64,000 nucleotides of DNA, taken from NCBI RefSeq assembly GCF_013409065.1, contig NZ_JACBZP010000001.1:1116001-1180000 (forward strand), read 5' to 3'. The position numbers and the translations under genes are program-made. The notes beneath the pieces were generated by a model. It did no database searches. It was not told the DNA's origin and saw only the letters and a list, made by a program, of their open reading frames with translations. Numbering within the stretch: position 1 is the stretch's first letter; each line of letters opens with the position of its first letter. This DNA is from Spelaeicoccus albus. GTDB lineage: Bacteria; Actinomycetota; Actinomycetes; Actinomycetales; Brevibacteriaceae. Below, one piece after another: positions 41,363-50,053 of this stretch.

Positions 41363-43129
41363 GTGGACGATTGCGGTGCCGTCGCGCAGACGATTCGCGC
41401 GCGCATTCTGCGCCTAGCGTTGCTCAGCCTTCTCGTCATGAGTGGCGGTCTTCTTCTGAGCCTGGTATTCGGTGCTTCTTCTGCTTCAGCAGCGGAGTCG
41501 AACCACCAGAGCGGTGAAACGTCATCGAACGATACGCAAGCCAACCATGGTTCCGTGATCGGCAAGACCGTGCACGACGTCGGCAAAACGGTAGAGTCCA
41601 CGGCGTCGAGTGTCGCTCACAAAGTGACTCATTCGCAGAAGCCCGCGCGAGATCACCAAGACAGCACAGCAAATGCGGGAGATCCGGAAGCTAAGTCTTC
41701 ACCTCGTGAACCAAGGCATAGTGACTCCGCCGCTGCGGCAGAGGGAACGCGTGATCAATCCGCCCCCTCGGCCACTCCGGTCCCGAAAGCCACCTCAGCG
41801 TCCAAAGCGACGAAGCCGTCGCCGTCGGAATCGAGTGCGGCGTCCGATCCCGCTCCGTCAGCAGTGAAGCGTTCGGCCAATCGGACGTCCCCCCAAGCCA
41901 GTCGCAGTGCTGGTTCTGCCGCTGAGAAGCACAGCCGGCGGCATGCGACTTCTCCGCAACGCACAACTGACGGTTCAGCGCGCACTCCGGCAGAGAGTTC
42001 ATCCACGAAGTCGCCCGCGACGAAGGCCGGCGAGTCCGACCCCGCGGACTCGAAAAAGTCGTCGGACTTGCTGAATGTGAACGCTCAAGGAGTTCACATT
42101 TCAGTGGCCGTGCCGCAAGCGCGCGATTCGCATAAGACTTCGGATGGGCCTGCTCGCCGGAGTGACGATGTACGTGACAAGGCTTCGCGCCGAATTGACT
42201 CGGTGACTGAGCCGGTGTCGAAGGTGACTGAGCCGGTGTCGAAGTCGTTGACACGGGTGACTGAGCCGGTGTCGAAGGTGACTGAGCCGGTGTCGAAGTC
42301 GTTGACACGGGTGACTGAGCCGGTGTCGAAGGTGACTGAGCCGGTGTCGAAGTCGTTGACACGGGTGACTGAGCCGGTGTCGAAGGTGACTGAGCCGGTG
42401 TCGAAGTCGTTGACACGGGTGACTGAGCCGGTGTCGAAGGTGACTGAGCCGGTGGTTGAACCGGTTTCCAGTGTGGTGAAGCCGATCACGAAGTCGTTGG
42501 CCCCGGTGGTTGAACCGGTCTCCAGTGTGGTGAAGCCGGTGTCCAAATCGTTGGCCCCGGTGGTTGAGCCGATCACGAAGCCCTTGGCTCCAGTGGTTGA
42601 GCCAGTCGGCACCATTGCTCAATCGGTAGCAGCTGTTGGGTCCACACCCACCGAACTCGCCGGCAGTTCGACTACGAGTTCGCCGCTGACTGCCGCGGCG
42701 TTGAGCGAATCGGTTGCCGGCCCAGCGGTCGACGCGTTGGAAGGCGTTAAGACCGTGCCTGCATCGGATGAAACGGGGCGCGTTGAGACACAGTCGATGG
42801 TGGAGCCGCCATCGACGTTAGCAACGTCTGGTGCGCAGCGTTTCGGAACCGCGCTTCCCGCCGTTCCCGCTGCCGGTCAGGAACAGTCCGCAGCCCAACC
42901 CGATCCTGCTGCGCCGTCACCGAGCGCGCCTGCTGGAGCTCCGCACGGGCCCGCATCCGCCGCTGGATCGAGCACTGGGTCTGCTAGCGGCGGCAGCGCC
43001 GGTTCGATATTGGGGTTCGCATCCGACGGTCCGCATACGCCGACAGCACAACATACGTCGCGCATTCTCAGTCGCGACGAGGAGCTTCCGCTTACTCCGA
43101 CGTTCGAATCTGACTGCACCCCTGATTGA
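41363..43129 (+). CDS. Secreted repeat protein with VTEPVSK tandem repeats
   Basis: 588 residues from GTG 41363, 10 bases behind the GGGGGGAGGG ribosome binding site. A long signal peptide (about 1-43, LALLSLLVMSGGLLLSLVFG, cleavage after SASA) indicates export. A Ser/Ala/Pro/Lys-rich disordered stretch follows, then the motif LNVNAQGVHISVAVPQ (~236-251), then repeats at ~281-364: four complete copies of an 18-residue unit built on VTEPVSKVTEPVSKSLTR, running into degenerate VVEPVSSVVKP / KSLAP units to ~420. The C-terminal third is Ala/Ser/Pro-rich and lacks LPXTG or a membrane anchor. No family recognised. It precedes a related LPXTG repeat protein by 81 bases. Confidence 0.75.
   Translation: MDDCGAVAQTIRARILRLALLSLLVMSGGLLLSLVFGASSASAAESNHQSGETSSNDTQANHGSVIGKTVHDVGKTVESTASSVAHKVTHSQKPARDHQDSTANAGDPEAKSSPREPRHSDSAAAAEGTRDQSAPSATPVPKATSASKATKPSPSESSAASDPAPSAVKRSANRTSPQASRSAGSAAEKHSRRHATSPQRTTDGSARTPAESSSTKSPATKAGESDPADSKKSSDLLNVNAQGVHISVAVPQARDSHKTSDGPARRSDDVRDKASRRIDSVTEPVSKVTEPVSKSLTRVTEPVSKVTEPVSKSLTRVTEPVSKVTEPVSKSLTRVTEPVSKVTEPVSKSLTRVTEPVSKVTEPVVEPVSSVVKPITKSLAPVVEPVSSVVKPVSKSLAPVVEPITKPLAPVVEPVGTIAQSVAAVGSTPTELAGSSTTSSPLTAAALSESVAGPAVDALEGVKTVPASDETGRVETQSMVEPPSTLATSGAQRFGTALPAVPAAGQEQSAAQPDPAAPSPSAPAGAPHGPASAAGSSTGSASGGSAGSILGFASDGPHTPTAQHTSRILSRDEELPLTPTFESDCTPD
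42203..42454 (+). repeat. 54-bp tandem repeat inside the secreted protein gene
   Basis: Four identical 54-bp units start at 42203, 42257, 42311 and 42365, with a partial fifth to 42454. Each unit is itself two copies of a 21-base block (GTGACTGAGCCGGTGTCGAA + G) plus a 12-base block. Identity at DNA level indicates recent expansion. Confidence 0.92.
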
Positions 43130-43162
43130 GTGTGCCGGTCCCATCTAAGGGGCTAGGCAATT

Positions 43163-43184
43163 CGCTCTCCTAAATCCGAGAGCG
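43163..43184 (+). other. Hairpin between the two repeat-protein genes
   Basis: CGCTCTC and GAGAGCG form a 7-bp stem around an eight-base loop in the 81-base gap, ending 26 bases before the LPXTG gene. It could attenuate read-through or shape the leader of the downstream gene. Confidence 0.4.
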
Positions 43185-43210
43185 ATGAATACTCATGAAG
43201 GGCAAGAGTT

Positions 43211-46200
43211 ATGAATCGAATAGTGCGCAGAGCCCTGTTGGGGACTCTGTTTGCGGGGGGAGCGTGCTTCCTCGGCACCACAGCCGCAAGCGCGACTGTG
43301 CCGCACGGAGACGACGGAGGCGGTACTGGCATTCATGTGTCAGTCGGCGTGTCGGCTTCGCAGGCGGAATCCTCGGGCAGCTCAACCAGCGGCCCGGAGG
43401 CATCCGGAAACAGTCGAACGAGTACTACGTCGGCAAGCAATTCGGGAAGCCGTGCTTCCTCGTCTGGTCGTAGTGATCGGTCGTCTGGTTCGGACGGGGA
43501 TGGTCATTCGAGTCGTGGTGGTCGTTCTGGTGTGACGGTTGGCGTTTCGGCGTCGGGTTCGCAGTCGGCTGGTTCGGCTCGGGATGGTCGTAGTGATCGG
43601 TCGTCTGGTTCGGACGGGGATGGTCATTCGAGTCGTGGTGGTCGTTCTGGTGTGACGGTTGGCGTTTCGGCGTCGGGTTCGCAGTCGGCTGGTTCGGCTC
43701 GGGATGGTCGTAGTGATCGGTCGTCTGGTTCGGACGGGGATGGTCATTCGAGTCGTGGTGGTCGTTCTGGTGTGACGGTTGGCGTTTCGGCGTCGGGTTC
43801 GCAGTCGGCTGGTTCGGCTCGGGATGGTCGTAGTGATCGGTCGTCTGGTTCGGACGGGGATGGTCATTCGAGTCGTGGTGGTCGTTCTGGTGTGACGGTT
43901 GGCGTTTCGGCGTCGGGTTCGCAGTCGGCTGGTTCGGCTCGGGATGGTCGTAGTGATCGGTCGTCTGGTTCGGACGGGGATGGTCATTCGAGTCGTGGTG
44001 GTCGTTCTGGTGTGACGGTTGGCGTTTCGGCGTCGGGTTCGCAGTCGGCTGGTTCGGCTCGGGATGGTCGTAGTGATCGGTCGTCTGGTTCGGACGGGGA
44101 TGGTCATTCGAGTCGTGGTGGTCGTTCTGGTGTGACAGTTGGCGTTTCGGCGTCTAGATCGGATGGTCTCCGCGTAAATGCGCAGGGCGCATGTGGCTTG
44201 GGCAATTCGCCGGCTGTCGGAAACTCAGGCAATGCCGGGGAATTGCCGATTGTCGGTGACCTGCCGAACGTAGGAAACCTCCCGACGGTTGGTGACCTGC
44301 CGGTCGTGGGTGGTTCCGGTAATGCCGGTAACCCGGGTAATGCCGGGGATCTGCCGGTCGTGGGTGACTTGCCGACGGTTGGTGATCTGCCCGTTGTGGG
44401 TGGTTCCGGTAATGCCGGTAACTCGGGTAATGCCGGGGATCTGCCGGTCGTGGGTGACTTGCCGACGGTTGGTGATCTTCCGACGGTTGGTGATCTGCCT
44501 GTTGTGGGTGGTTCCGGTAATGCCGGTAACTCGGGTAATGCCGGGGATCTGCCGGTCGTGGGTGACTTGCCGACGGTTGGTGATCTGCCTGTTGTGGGTG
44601 GTTCCGGTAATGCCGGTAACTCGGGTAATGCCGGGGATCTGCCGATCGTGGGTGACTTGCCGACGGTTGGTGACCTGCCGAACGTAGGAAACCTCCCGAC
44701 GCTGGGTGACCTGCCGGTCGTGGGTGGTTCCGGTAATGCCGGTAACCCGGGTAATGCCGGGGACCTGCCGATCGTGGGTGACCTGCCGACGGTCGGAAAT
44801 CTCCCGACGGTAGGAAACCTCCCGACGGTAGGAAACCTCCCGACGGTAGGTGACCTGCCAACGGTAGGCGACCTGCCGGTTGTTGGTGGTTCTGGTGATT
44901 CGGATAACCCGGGTACTCCGGGTAATGCCGGGGATCTGCCGGTCGTGGGCAGCCTGCCGACGGTTGGCGACCTGCCGACGGTAGGAAACCTCCCGACGCT
45001 GGGCGATCTGCCGACGCTGGGTGATCTGCCGGTCGTGGGTGATTCCGGTAATGCCGGTAACCCGGGTAATGCCGGGGATCTGCCGATCGTGGGCAGCCTG
45101 CCGACGGTAGGAAACCTGCCAACGTTGGGCGACCTGCCGGTTGTTGGTGGTTCTGGTGATTCGGATACCCCGGGCACTCCGGGTAATGCCGGGGATCTGC
45201 CGATCGTGGGCGACCTGCCGAACGTAGGAAACCTCCCGACGGTGGGAGACCTGCCAACGTTGGGCGACCTGCCGGTTGTTGGTGGTTCTGGTGATTCGGA
45301 TAACCCGGGTAATGCCGGGGATCTGCCGATCGTGGGCGACCTGCCGACGGTCGGAAATCTCCCGACGGTAGGAAACCTGCCAACGGTAGGAAACCTGCCA
45401 ACGGTAGGAAACCTGCCAACGGTTGGTGATCTGCCGGTCGTGGGTGGTTCCGGTGATTCGGATAACCCGGGCACTCCGGGTAATGCCGGGGATCTGCCGA
45501 TCGTGGGCGACCTGCCAACGGTAGGAAACCTGCCAACGGTAGGAAACCTGCCAACGGTAGGAAACCTGCCGACGGTTGGTGATCTGCCGGTCGTGGGTGA
45601 TTCCGGTAATTCGGATAACCCGGGCACTCCGGGTAATGCCGGGGATCTGCCGATCGTGGGCGACCTGCCAACGGTAGGAAACCTGCCAACGGTAGGAAAC
45701 CTGCCAACGGTAGGAAACCTGCCAACGGTAGGAAACCTCCCGACGGTAGGAAACCTCCCGACGGTAGGAGACCTGCCGACGGTTGGTGATCTGCCGGTCG
45801 TGGGTGATTCCGGTAATTCGGATAACCCGGGCACTCCGGGTAATGCCGGGGATCTGCCGATCGTGGGCGACCTGCCAACGGTAGGAAACCTGCCAACGGT
45901 AGGAAACCTGCCAACGGTAGGAAACCTGCCAACGGTAGGAAACCTCCCGACGGTAGGAAACCTCCCGACGGTAGGAGACCTGCCGACGTTGGGTGATCTG
46001 CCGGTCGTGGGTGATTCCGGTAATTCGGATAACCCGGGCACTCCGGGTAATGCCGGGGATCTGCCGATCGTGGGCGACCTGCCAACGGTAGGAAACCTGC
46101 CAACGGTAGGAAACCTGCCAACGGTAGGAAACCTGCCAACGGTAGGAAACCTCCCGACGGTAGGAAACCTCCCGACGGTAGGAGACCTGCCGACGTTGGG

Positions 46201-47257
46201 TGATCTGCCGGTCGTGGGTGATTCCGGTAATTCGGATAACCCGGGCACTCCGGGTAATGCCGGGGATCTGCCGATCGTGGGCGACCTGCCAACGGTAGGA
46301 AACCTGCCAACGGTAGGAAACCTGCCAACGGTAGGAAACCTCCCGACGGTAGGAGACCTGCCGACGTTGGGTGATCTGCCGGTCGTGGGTGATTCCGGTA
46401 ATTCGGATAACCCGGGCACTCCGGGTAATGCCGGGGATCTGCCGATCGTCGGCAGCCTGCCAACGGTAGGCGACCTGCCGGTTGTTGGTGGTTCTGGTGA
46501 TTCGGATACCCCGGGTACTCCGGGTGATGCCGGGGATCTGCCGATCGTCGGCAGCCTGCCAACGGTAGGCGACCTGCCGGTTGTTGGTGGTTCTGGTGAT
46601 TCGGATACCCCGGGTACTCCGGGTAATGCCGGGGACCTGCCGATCGTGGGCGACCTGCCGATCGGAGGGGACTCGGGCAATTCCGGGAACTCCGGCAATT
46701 CCGGGAACTCCGGGGATCTGCCGATCGTGGGCGACTTGCCGATCGTGGGCGATCTGCCGACGGTCGGTGACCTACCGATCGTGGGGAACTCGGGTAACGC
46801 CGGGAACTCGGGCAATGCTGGGAACTCGGGCAATGCTGGGAACTCGGGTAACGCCGGGAACTCGGGCAATGCCGGGAACTCGGGCAATGCCGGGAACTCG
46901 GGCAATGCCGGGAACTCGGGCAATGCCGGGAACTCGGGCAATGCCGGGAACTCGGGTAATGCCGGGAACTCGGGTAACGCCGGGAACTCGGGTAACGCCG
47001 GGATTCCCGGTGGTGCCAGGAGCTCGGCACAGCCCGGTACGGCCGGTAGCGGCAACGCGGCTACCGTCAATGAGTCAACGACTGTTCCGCAGCCGACCGC
47101 TCAAATGCCGTACGTTGGAGCGTCATCATCACACTCGCAGACGCAATTGCCGCGGACCGGCATGACTGTGTCTGTTTTCGTTGATTTCGCTCTGCTTCTC
47201 CTTGCGTTAGGAATTGCCGCCGAACTCATGGCTCGGCGTCGCGCAATGAAGAAATGA
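43211..47257 (+). CDS. Giant LPXTG cell-wall protein with three repeat arrays
   Basis: 1348 residues. A signal peptide (about 1-28, cleavage near TAASA) directs export. Then: a GIHVSVGVSA segment; six copies of a 40-residue unit (about 86-315) with RSDRSSGSDGDGHSSRGGRS and GVTVGVSASGSQSAGSARDG; the motif VNAQGACGLGNS; about 850 residues (345-1192) of hexapeptides of the type (N/D)LPTVG, broken by GGSGNAGNPGNAG or DSGNSDNPGTPGNAG spacers; twelve NSGNAG hexapeptides (1193-1264); and a classical sorting signal, LPRTG at 1313-1317, hydrophobic helix, and an Arg/Lys tail. Sortase should attach it to peptidoglycan; no sortase gene lies in the window. Codons of the first array are unusually rich in third-position T. 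Function probably structural or adhesive (inference). Confidence 0.88.
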   Translation: MNRIVRRALLGTLFAGGACFLGTTAASATVPHGDDGGGTGIHVSVGVSASQAESSGSSTSGPEASGNSRTSTTSASNSGSRASSSGRSDRSSGSDGDGHSSRGGRSGVTVGVSASGSQSAGSARDGRSDRSSGSDGDGHSSRGGRSGVTVGVSASGSQSAGSARDGRSDRSSGSDGDGHSSRGGRSGVTVGVSASGSQSAGSARDGRSDRSSGSDGDGHSSRGGRSGVTVGVSASGSQSAGSARDGRSDRSSGSDGDGHSSRGGRSGVTVGVSASGSQSAGSARDGRSDRSSGSDGDGHSSRGGRSGVTVGVSASRSDGLRVNAQGACGLGNSPAVGNSGNAGELPIVGDLPNVGNLPTVGDLPVVGGSGNAGNPGNAGDLPVVGDLPTVGDLPVVGGSGNAGNSGNAGDLPVVGDLPTVGDLPTVGDLPVVGGSGNAGNSGNAGDLPVVGDLPTVGDLPVVGGSGNAGNSGNAGDLPIVGDLPTVGDLPNVGNLPTLGDLPVVGGSGNAGNPGNAGDLPIVGDLPTVGNLPTVGNLPTVGNLPTVGDLPTVGDLPVVGGSGDSDNPGTPGNAGDLPVVGSLPTVGDLPTVGNLPTLGDLPTLGDLPVVGDSGNAGNPGNAGDLPIVGSLPTVGNLPTLGDLPVVGGSGDSDTPGTPGNAGDLPIVGDLPNVGNLPTVGDLPTLGDLPVVGGSGDSDNPGNAGDLPIVGDLPTVGNLPTVGNLPTVGNLPTVGNLPTVGDLPVVGGSGDSDNPGTPGNAGDLPIVGDLPTVGNLPTVGNLPTVGNLPTVGDLPVVGDSGNSDNPGTPGNAGDLPIVGDLPTVGNLPTVGNLPTVGNLPTVGNLPTVGNLPTVGDLPTVGDLPVVGDSGNSDNPGTPGNAGDLPIVGDLPTVGNLPTVGNLPTVGNLPTVGNLPTVGNLPTVGDLPTLGDLPVVGDSGNSDNPGTPGNAGDLPIVGDLPTVGNLPTVGNLPTVGNLPTVGNLPTVGNLPTVGDLPTLGDLPVVGDSGNSDNPGTPGNAGDLPIVGDLPTVGNLPTVGNLPTVGNLPTVGDLPTLGDLPVVGDSGNSDNPGTPGNAGDLPIVGSLPTVGDLPVVGGSGDSDTPGTPGDAGDLPIVGSLPTVGDLPVVGGSGDSDTPGTPGNAGDLPIVGDLPIGGDSGNSGNSGNSGNSGDLPIVGDLPIVGDLPTVGDLPIVGNSGNAGNSGNAGNSGNAGNSGNAGNSGNAGNSGNAGNSGNAGNSGNAGNSGNAGNSGNAGNSGNAGNSGNAGIPGGARSSAQPGTAGSGNAATVNESTTVPQPTAQMPYVGASSSHSQTQLPRTGMTVSVFVDFALLLLALGIAAELMARRRAMKK
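43466..44155 (+). repeat. 120-bp tandem repeat, six copies
   Basis: Units start at 43466, 43586, 43706, 43826, 43946 and 44066; the first five are complete and apparently identical base for base, the sixth is cut after ~90 bp with one change (GTGACAGTT for GTGACGGTT). Each encodes 40 residues. Confidence 0.95.
44243..46786 (+). repeat. Higher-order array of 18-bp LPTVG repeats
   Basis: About 2.5 kb of 18-bp units (for example AACCTGCCAACGGTAGGA) encoding (N/D)LPTVG, LPIVG or LPVVG. Runs of three to eight units alternate with Gly/Asn/Ser spacers, giving larger modules; several modules between ~45480 and 46450 are nearly identical, indicating block duplication. The array makes the minus strand open in two frames. 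Confidence 0.92.
46787..47002 (+). repeat. 18-bp NSGNAG repeat, twelve copies
   Basis: Twelve contiguous units of AACTCGGGYAAYGCYGGG. Variation is almost only at third codon positions, so the hexapeptide is held constant. Confidence 0.93.
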
Positions 47258-47260
47258 GAT

Positions 47261-47300
47261 CAAAGCGTGCCGGGCGAACCACATCGTCCGGCACGCTTTG
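47261..47300 (+). terminator. Terminator of the LPXTG protein gene
   Basis: CAAAGCGTGCCGG (47261-47273) pairs perfectly with CCGGCACGCTTTG (47288-47300) around a 14-base loop, four bases after the stop codon. No T-run follows, as is usual in actinomycetes. Confidence 0.8.
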
Positions 47301-47308
47301 GCGACTTC

Positions 47309-47376
47309 CAAAACGCGGCGCGTCGTCAGGAACGCGAAGTCATGACTTCGCGTTCCTGACGACGCGCCGCGTTTTG
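47309..47376. repeat. Perfect 68-bp palindrome
   Basis: Two 34-base arms meet without a loop at AGTCA|TGACT (centre 47342/47343) and are exact inverse complements. The arm begins CAAAACGCGGCGCGTCGTC. It lies between the convergent LPXTG gene and ABC transporter operon, so as RNA it would be a very strong hairpin in either direction. It shares arm sequence with the elements at 33339-33404 and 15343-15387. The rest of this 157-base gap is explained by the terminator before it. Confidence 0.92.
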
Positions 47377-47414
47377 CGAGGAGCGGGCTGCGCGCCGAAT
47401 GGCCGCCGGCCGGG

Positions 47415-49100
47415 CTACTCGGCGATACTGAGCGGGATGTCCGCGCCCGGGATAGCCGCGAGCAGCCCGCGCGTGTATTCCTCTTTCGGGTTGTCGAAGA
47501 TCTCATCGGTCGACGCCGCCTCGATGAGTTTGCCGCTCTTCATGACCAGCACGTCGTCCGCGATCTGGCGGACGACCGCCAAATCGTGGGTGATGAACAA
47601 ATAGGTCAGCCCGAATTCGCTCTGCAGCCCGTCCAATAGACGCAGAATCTGATCTTGTACGAGCACGTCGAGCGCCGACACGGCCTCGTCGCAAATGACG
47701 ACTTCAGGATCGAGCGCCAAGGCGCGGGCGATGGCGACGCGCTGGCGTTGCCCGCCCGAGAGCTCATTCGGGTACCGCTTTACCGTCGACGCCGGAAGCG
47801 CTACTTTCTCGAGCAAATCGTGGATCTTCTTGCTGCGTTCGCGCTGGCTGCCGATGCCGTGTACGCGCAGCGGCTCTTCGATGGTGCGATAAATCGAGTA
47901 CATCGGGTCGAGCGTGCCGTACGGGTTCTGGAAGATGGGCTGCACCTTGCGCCGCACGTCGAGCAGCTTGGACCCGGTCAGCGGCGCGATATCGCGGCCC
48001 TCGAACAATATTCGCCCGGACGTCGGGCGTAACAGCCGCAACGCCATCTGCGCCACCGTCGACTTGCCGGAGCCGGACTCGCCGACCAGTGCCATTGTCG
48101 TGCCGCGCTTCAAGCGGAACGACACGTCGTCCACGGCCTTGAAAACCGTCGCCTTCTTGGCGAATTCACCGCGCACCGTGAATTCCTTGGTGAGGTGATC
48201 GGCTTCGAAAACGACATCGTCCGGCGCCGACGAAGCCGCGGCCGGCGCCTCGGCGGAAGACGTGGCGGCCGCGGCCCGATGCTCTGTTTCGAGTCGCCGG
48301 GATGCCAGCGACGGCGCCGAGTGGACAAGCCGGCGCGTGTACGGATGCTGGGGGTCCTGCAGGATTTCGCGCGCGGACCCGGATTCGACCACCTGCCCCT
48401 TGTACATGACGACAAGGTGCTCGGCGCGTTCAGCGGCTAGGCCCAGATCGTGAGTGATGAGCAGAACCGCGACGCCGAGCTCCGACGTCAGCCCGTCGAG
48501 GTGACCCAGTATCTGGTGCTGGACCGTGACGTCGAGCGCCGACGTCGGCTCGTCCGCCACCAGAAGCTTCGGCCGCGCAGCCAGGCCGATGGCGATGAGC
48601 GCGCGCTGGCGCATGCCGCCTGAAAACTCGTGCGGGAACTGCCGAGCGCGGCGCCTGGCGTCGGGCAGGCCGGCCTCGGACAGGACCTCGGCCACGCGTT
48701 GGTCGGCGGCCGAACCCTTGGCGATGCGGTTGGCTTTCAGGGTCTCCTTGACCTGGAACCCGATCCGCCACAGCGGATTGAGGTTCGACATCGGGTCCTG
48801 CGGTACCAGCCCGATCGATGATCCGCGCAGGGCCGCGACACGTCGATCGGACATCGTGGTGAGTTCTTGGCCGTCGAATTCGATGGACCCGCCGAGCACT
48901 GATCCGTTGCCGGGCAGCAGCCGCATGATGCTGTGCGCCAGCGTGGATTTGCCGGACCCGGATTCGCCCACGATGGCGACGGTCTGGCCCGGATACACCG
49001 TCAAGCCGGCCTTCCGGACGGCGTGGACTACGCCGTCGCGCGCCTTGAATCCGACCTCGAGGTCGGTGATCTTCAGCAGCGGAGTTTCGGTATTGCTCAT
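47415..49100 (-). CDS. Peptide ABC transporter, fused double ATPase (DppD-DppF type)
   Basis: 561 residues holding two nucleotide-binding domains. The first has Walker A GESGSGKSTLAHSIM and signature FSGGMRQRALIAIGLAARP with LLVADEPTSALD; the second, from about residue 300, has GESGSGKSTVAQMAL and LSGGQRQRVAIARALALDP with VVICDEAVSALD. Both have the C-terminal oligopeptide-transporter extension (QDPQHPYTRRLVHSAP, NPKEEYTRGLLAAIPG). Fusing DppD and DppF in one chain is common in actinomycetes. It energises the DppB/DppC-like permeases encoded upstream; its start overlaps the permease stop by 4 bp. Confidence 0.93.
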   Translation of the reverse strand: MSNTETPLLKITDLEVGFKARDGVVHAVRKAGLTVYPGQTVAIVGESGSGKSTLAHSIMRLLPGNGSVLGGSIEFDGQELTTMSDRRVAALRGSSIGLVPQDPMSNLNPLWRIGFQVKETLKANRIAKGSAADQRVAEVLSEAGLPDARRRARQFPHEFSGGMRQRALIAIGLAARPKLLVADEPTSALDVTVQHQILGHLDGLTSELGVAVLLITHDLGLAAERAEHLVVMYKGQVVESGSAREILQDPQHPYTRRLVHSAPSLASRRLETEHRAAAATSSAEAPAAASSAPDDVVFEADHLTKEFTVRGEFAKKATVFKAVDDVSFRLKRGTTMALVGESGSGKSTVAQMALRLLRPTSGRILFEGRDIAPLTGSKLLDVRRKVQPIFQNPYGTLDPMYSIYRTIEEPLRVHGIGSQRERSKKIHDLLEKVALPASTVKRYPNELSGGQRQRVAIARALALDPEVVICDEAVSALDVLVQDQILRLLDGLQSEFGLTYLFITHDLAVVRQIADDVLVMKSGKLIEAASTDEIFDNPKEEYTRGLLAAIPGADIPLSIAE

Positions 49101-50053
49101 CGTTTTCTCGTCTTCGGATCGAGGGTGTCGCGCACCGCGTCGCCCAGCATGATGAAGCTGAGCACGGTGATGGCGAGGGCAGCCGCCGGATAGAACAATG
49201 CTTCCGGATTGGTGCGGATCAGGTCTTGCGCCGCGGCGATATCAGCCCCCCACGACACGATGGAGGTGGGTAGCCCGAGACCGAGGTACGACAGCGTCGC
49301 TTCGGCCACAATGTAGATGCCGAGCGATACCGTCGCCGTCACGATGACCGGCGCAATGGCATTCGGGACGACGTGTCTGACCAGGTTCTTCATCGACGAG
49401 GTGCCGATCGCGGTCGAGGCCGTCACGAAATCGGAGTTTTTCATTGAGATCACTGCGCCGCGCATGATGCGTGCGATCTGGGTCCAGGCAAACGCCGCGA
49501 GGACCGCGGCCATGCTCCAGATGCCGGCATGGTCGCGGAAGAGCTGCATCAAGACGATGGCGCCCAAGATGAACGGCACGGCAAAGAAAATGTCGATCAG
49601 CCGGGACAGGACGGCGTCCACCCAGCCGCCGAGGAACCCGGAGACAGCGCCGACGACTCCGCCGATAATGACCACTGCCAGCGTTGTGAGGATCCCGACC
49701 GCAACGGACGCGCGAGTGCCGTAAATGACCCGGGCGAATATGTCGCAGCCTTGCTGGTTGAATCCCAATGGGTGACCGGAGCGTGGGGCACCAAGAGTGT
49801 TGTCCAGCGTGCAATACGTCGGATCGGCCGAGGTGAAGAGCTTCGGCCACACGATGGCCAGCAGGATCAGCAGGATCAGGACGGCCGAAATGATGAAGAC
49901 CGGGTTCCGGATGAGGGACTGGCCGGCGTCCTTCCACAGGCTTGCGCCGGCGGATTCGGAAGTGACGGCGTCGACGTCCTGCAATGGCGTCTCATCGAGC
50001 GGCGCGACGAAACGTTCCTGACCCGGCCGCACACGAGTTGATTTGTTAGGCAT
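49097..50053 (-). CDS. Peptide ABC transporter permease (DppC-like)
   Basis: 318 residues: an N-terminal cytoplasmic stretch, a first membrane helix with the OppC N-terminal domain, then the five-helix permease domain with the ATPase-contact loop (TASTAIGTSSMKNLVRHVVPN). It pairs with the DppB-like subunit. ATG 50053 has AAGGAT upstream, overlaps the dppB-like stop by 8 bases and lies in the same operon. Confidence 0.92.
   Translation of the reverse strand: MPNKSTRVRPGQERFVAPLDETPLQDVDAVTSESAGASLWKDAGQSLIRNPVFIISAVLILLILLAIVWPKLFTSADPTYCTLDNTLGAPRSGHPLGFNQQGCDIFARVIYGTRASVAVGILTTLAVVIIGGVVGAVSGFLGGWVDAVLSRLIDIFFAVPFILGAIVLMQLFRDHAGIWSMAAVLAAFAWTQIARIMRGAVISMKNSDFVTASTAIGTSSMKNLVRHVVPNAIAPVIVTATVSLGIYIVAEATLSYLGLGLPTSIVSWGADIAAAQDLIRTNPEALFYPAAALAITVLSFIMLGDAVRDTLDPKTRKR

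Noticed and set aside
43466-47002. Regular repeats considered as a CRISPR array
   Set aside because: There are no unique spacers; the repeats are contiguous, multiples of three, coding, and no cas genes are nearby.
44104-47070. Very long minus-strand open frames (988 and 958 codons) opposite the LPXTG gene
   Set aside because: They are a by-product of the 18-bp repeat, whose period is a multiple of three and which lacks stops in those frames. No ribosome binding site or start context, and the plus strand has signal peptide and sorting signal.
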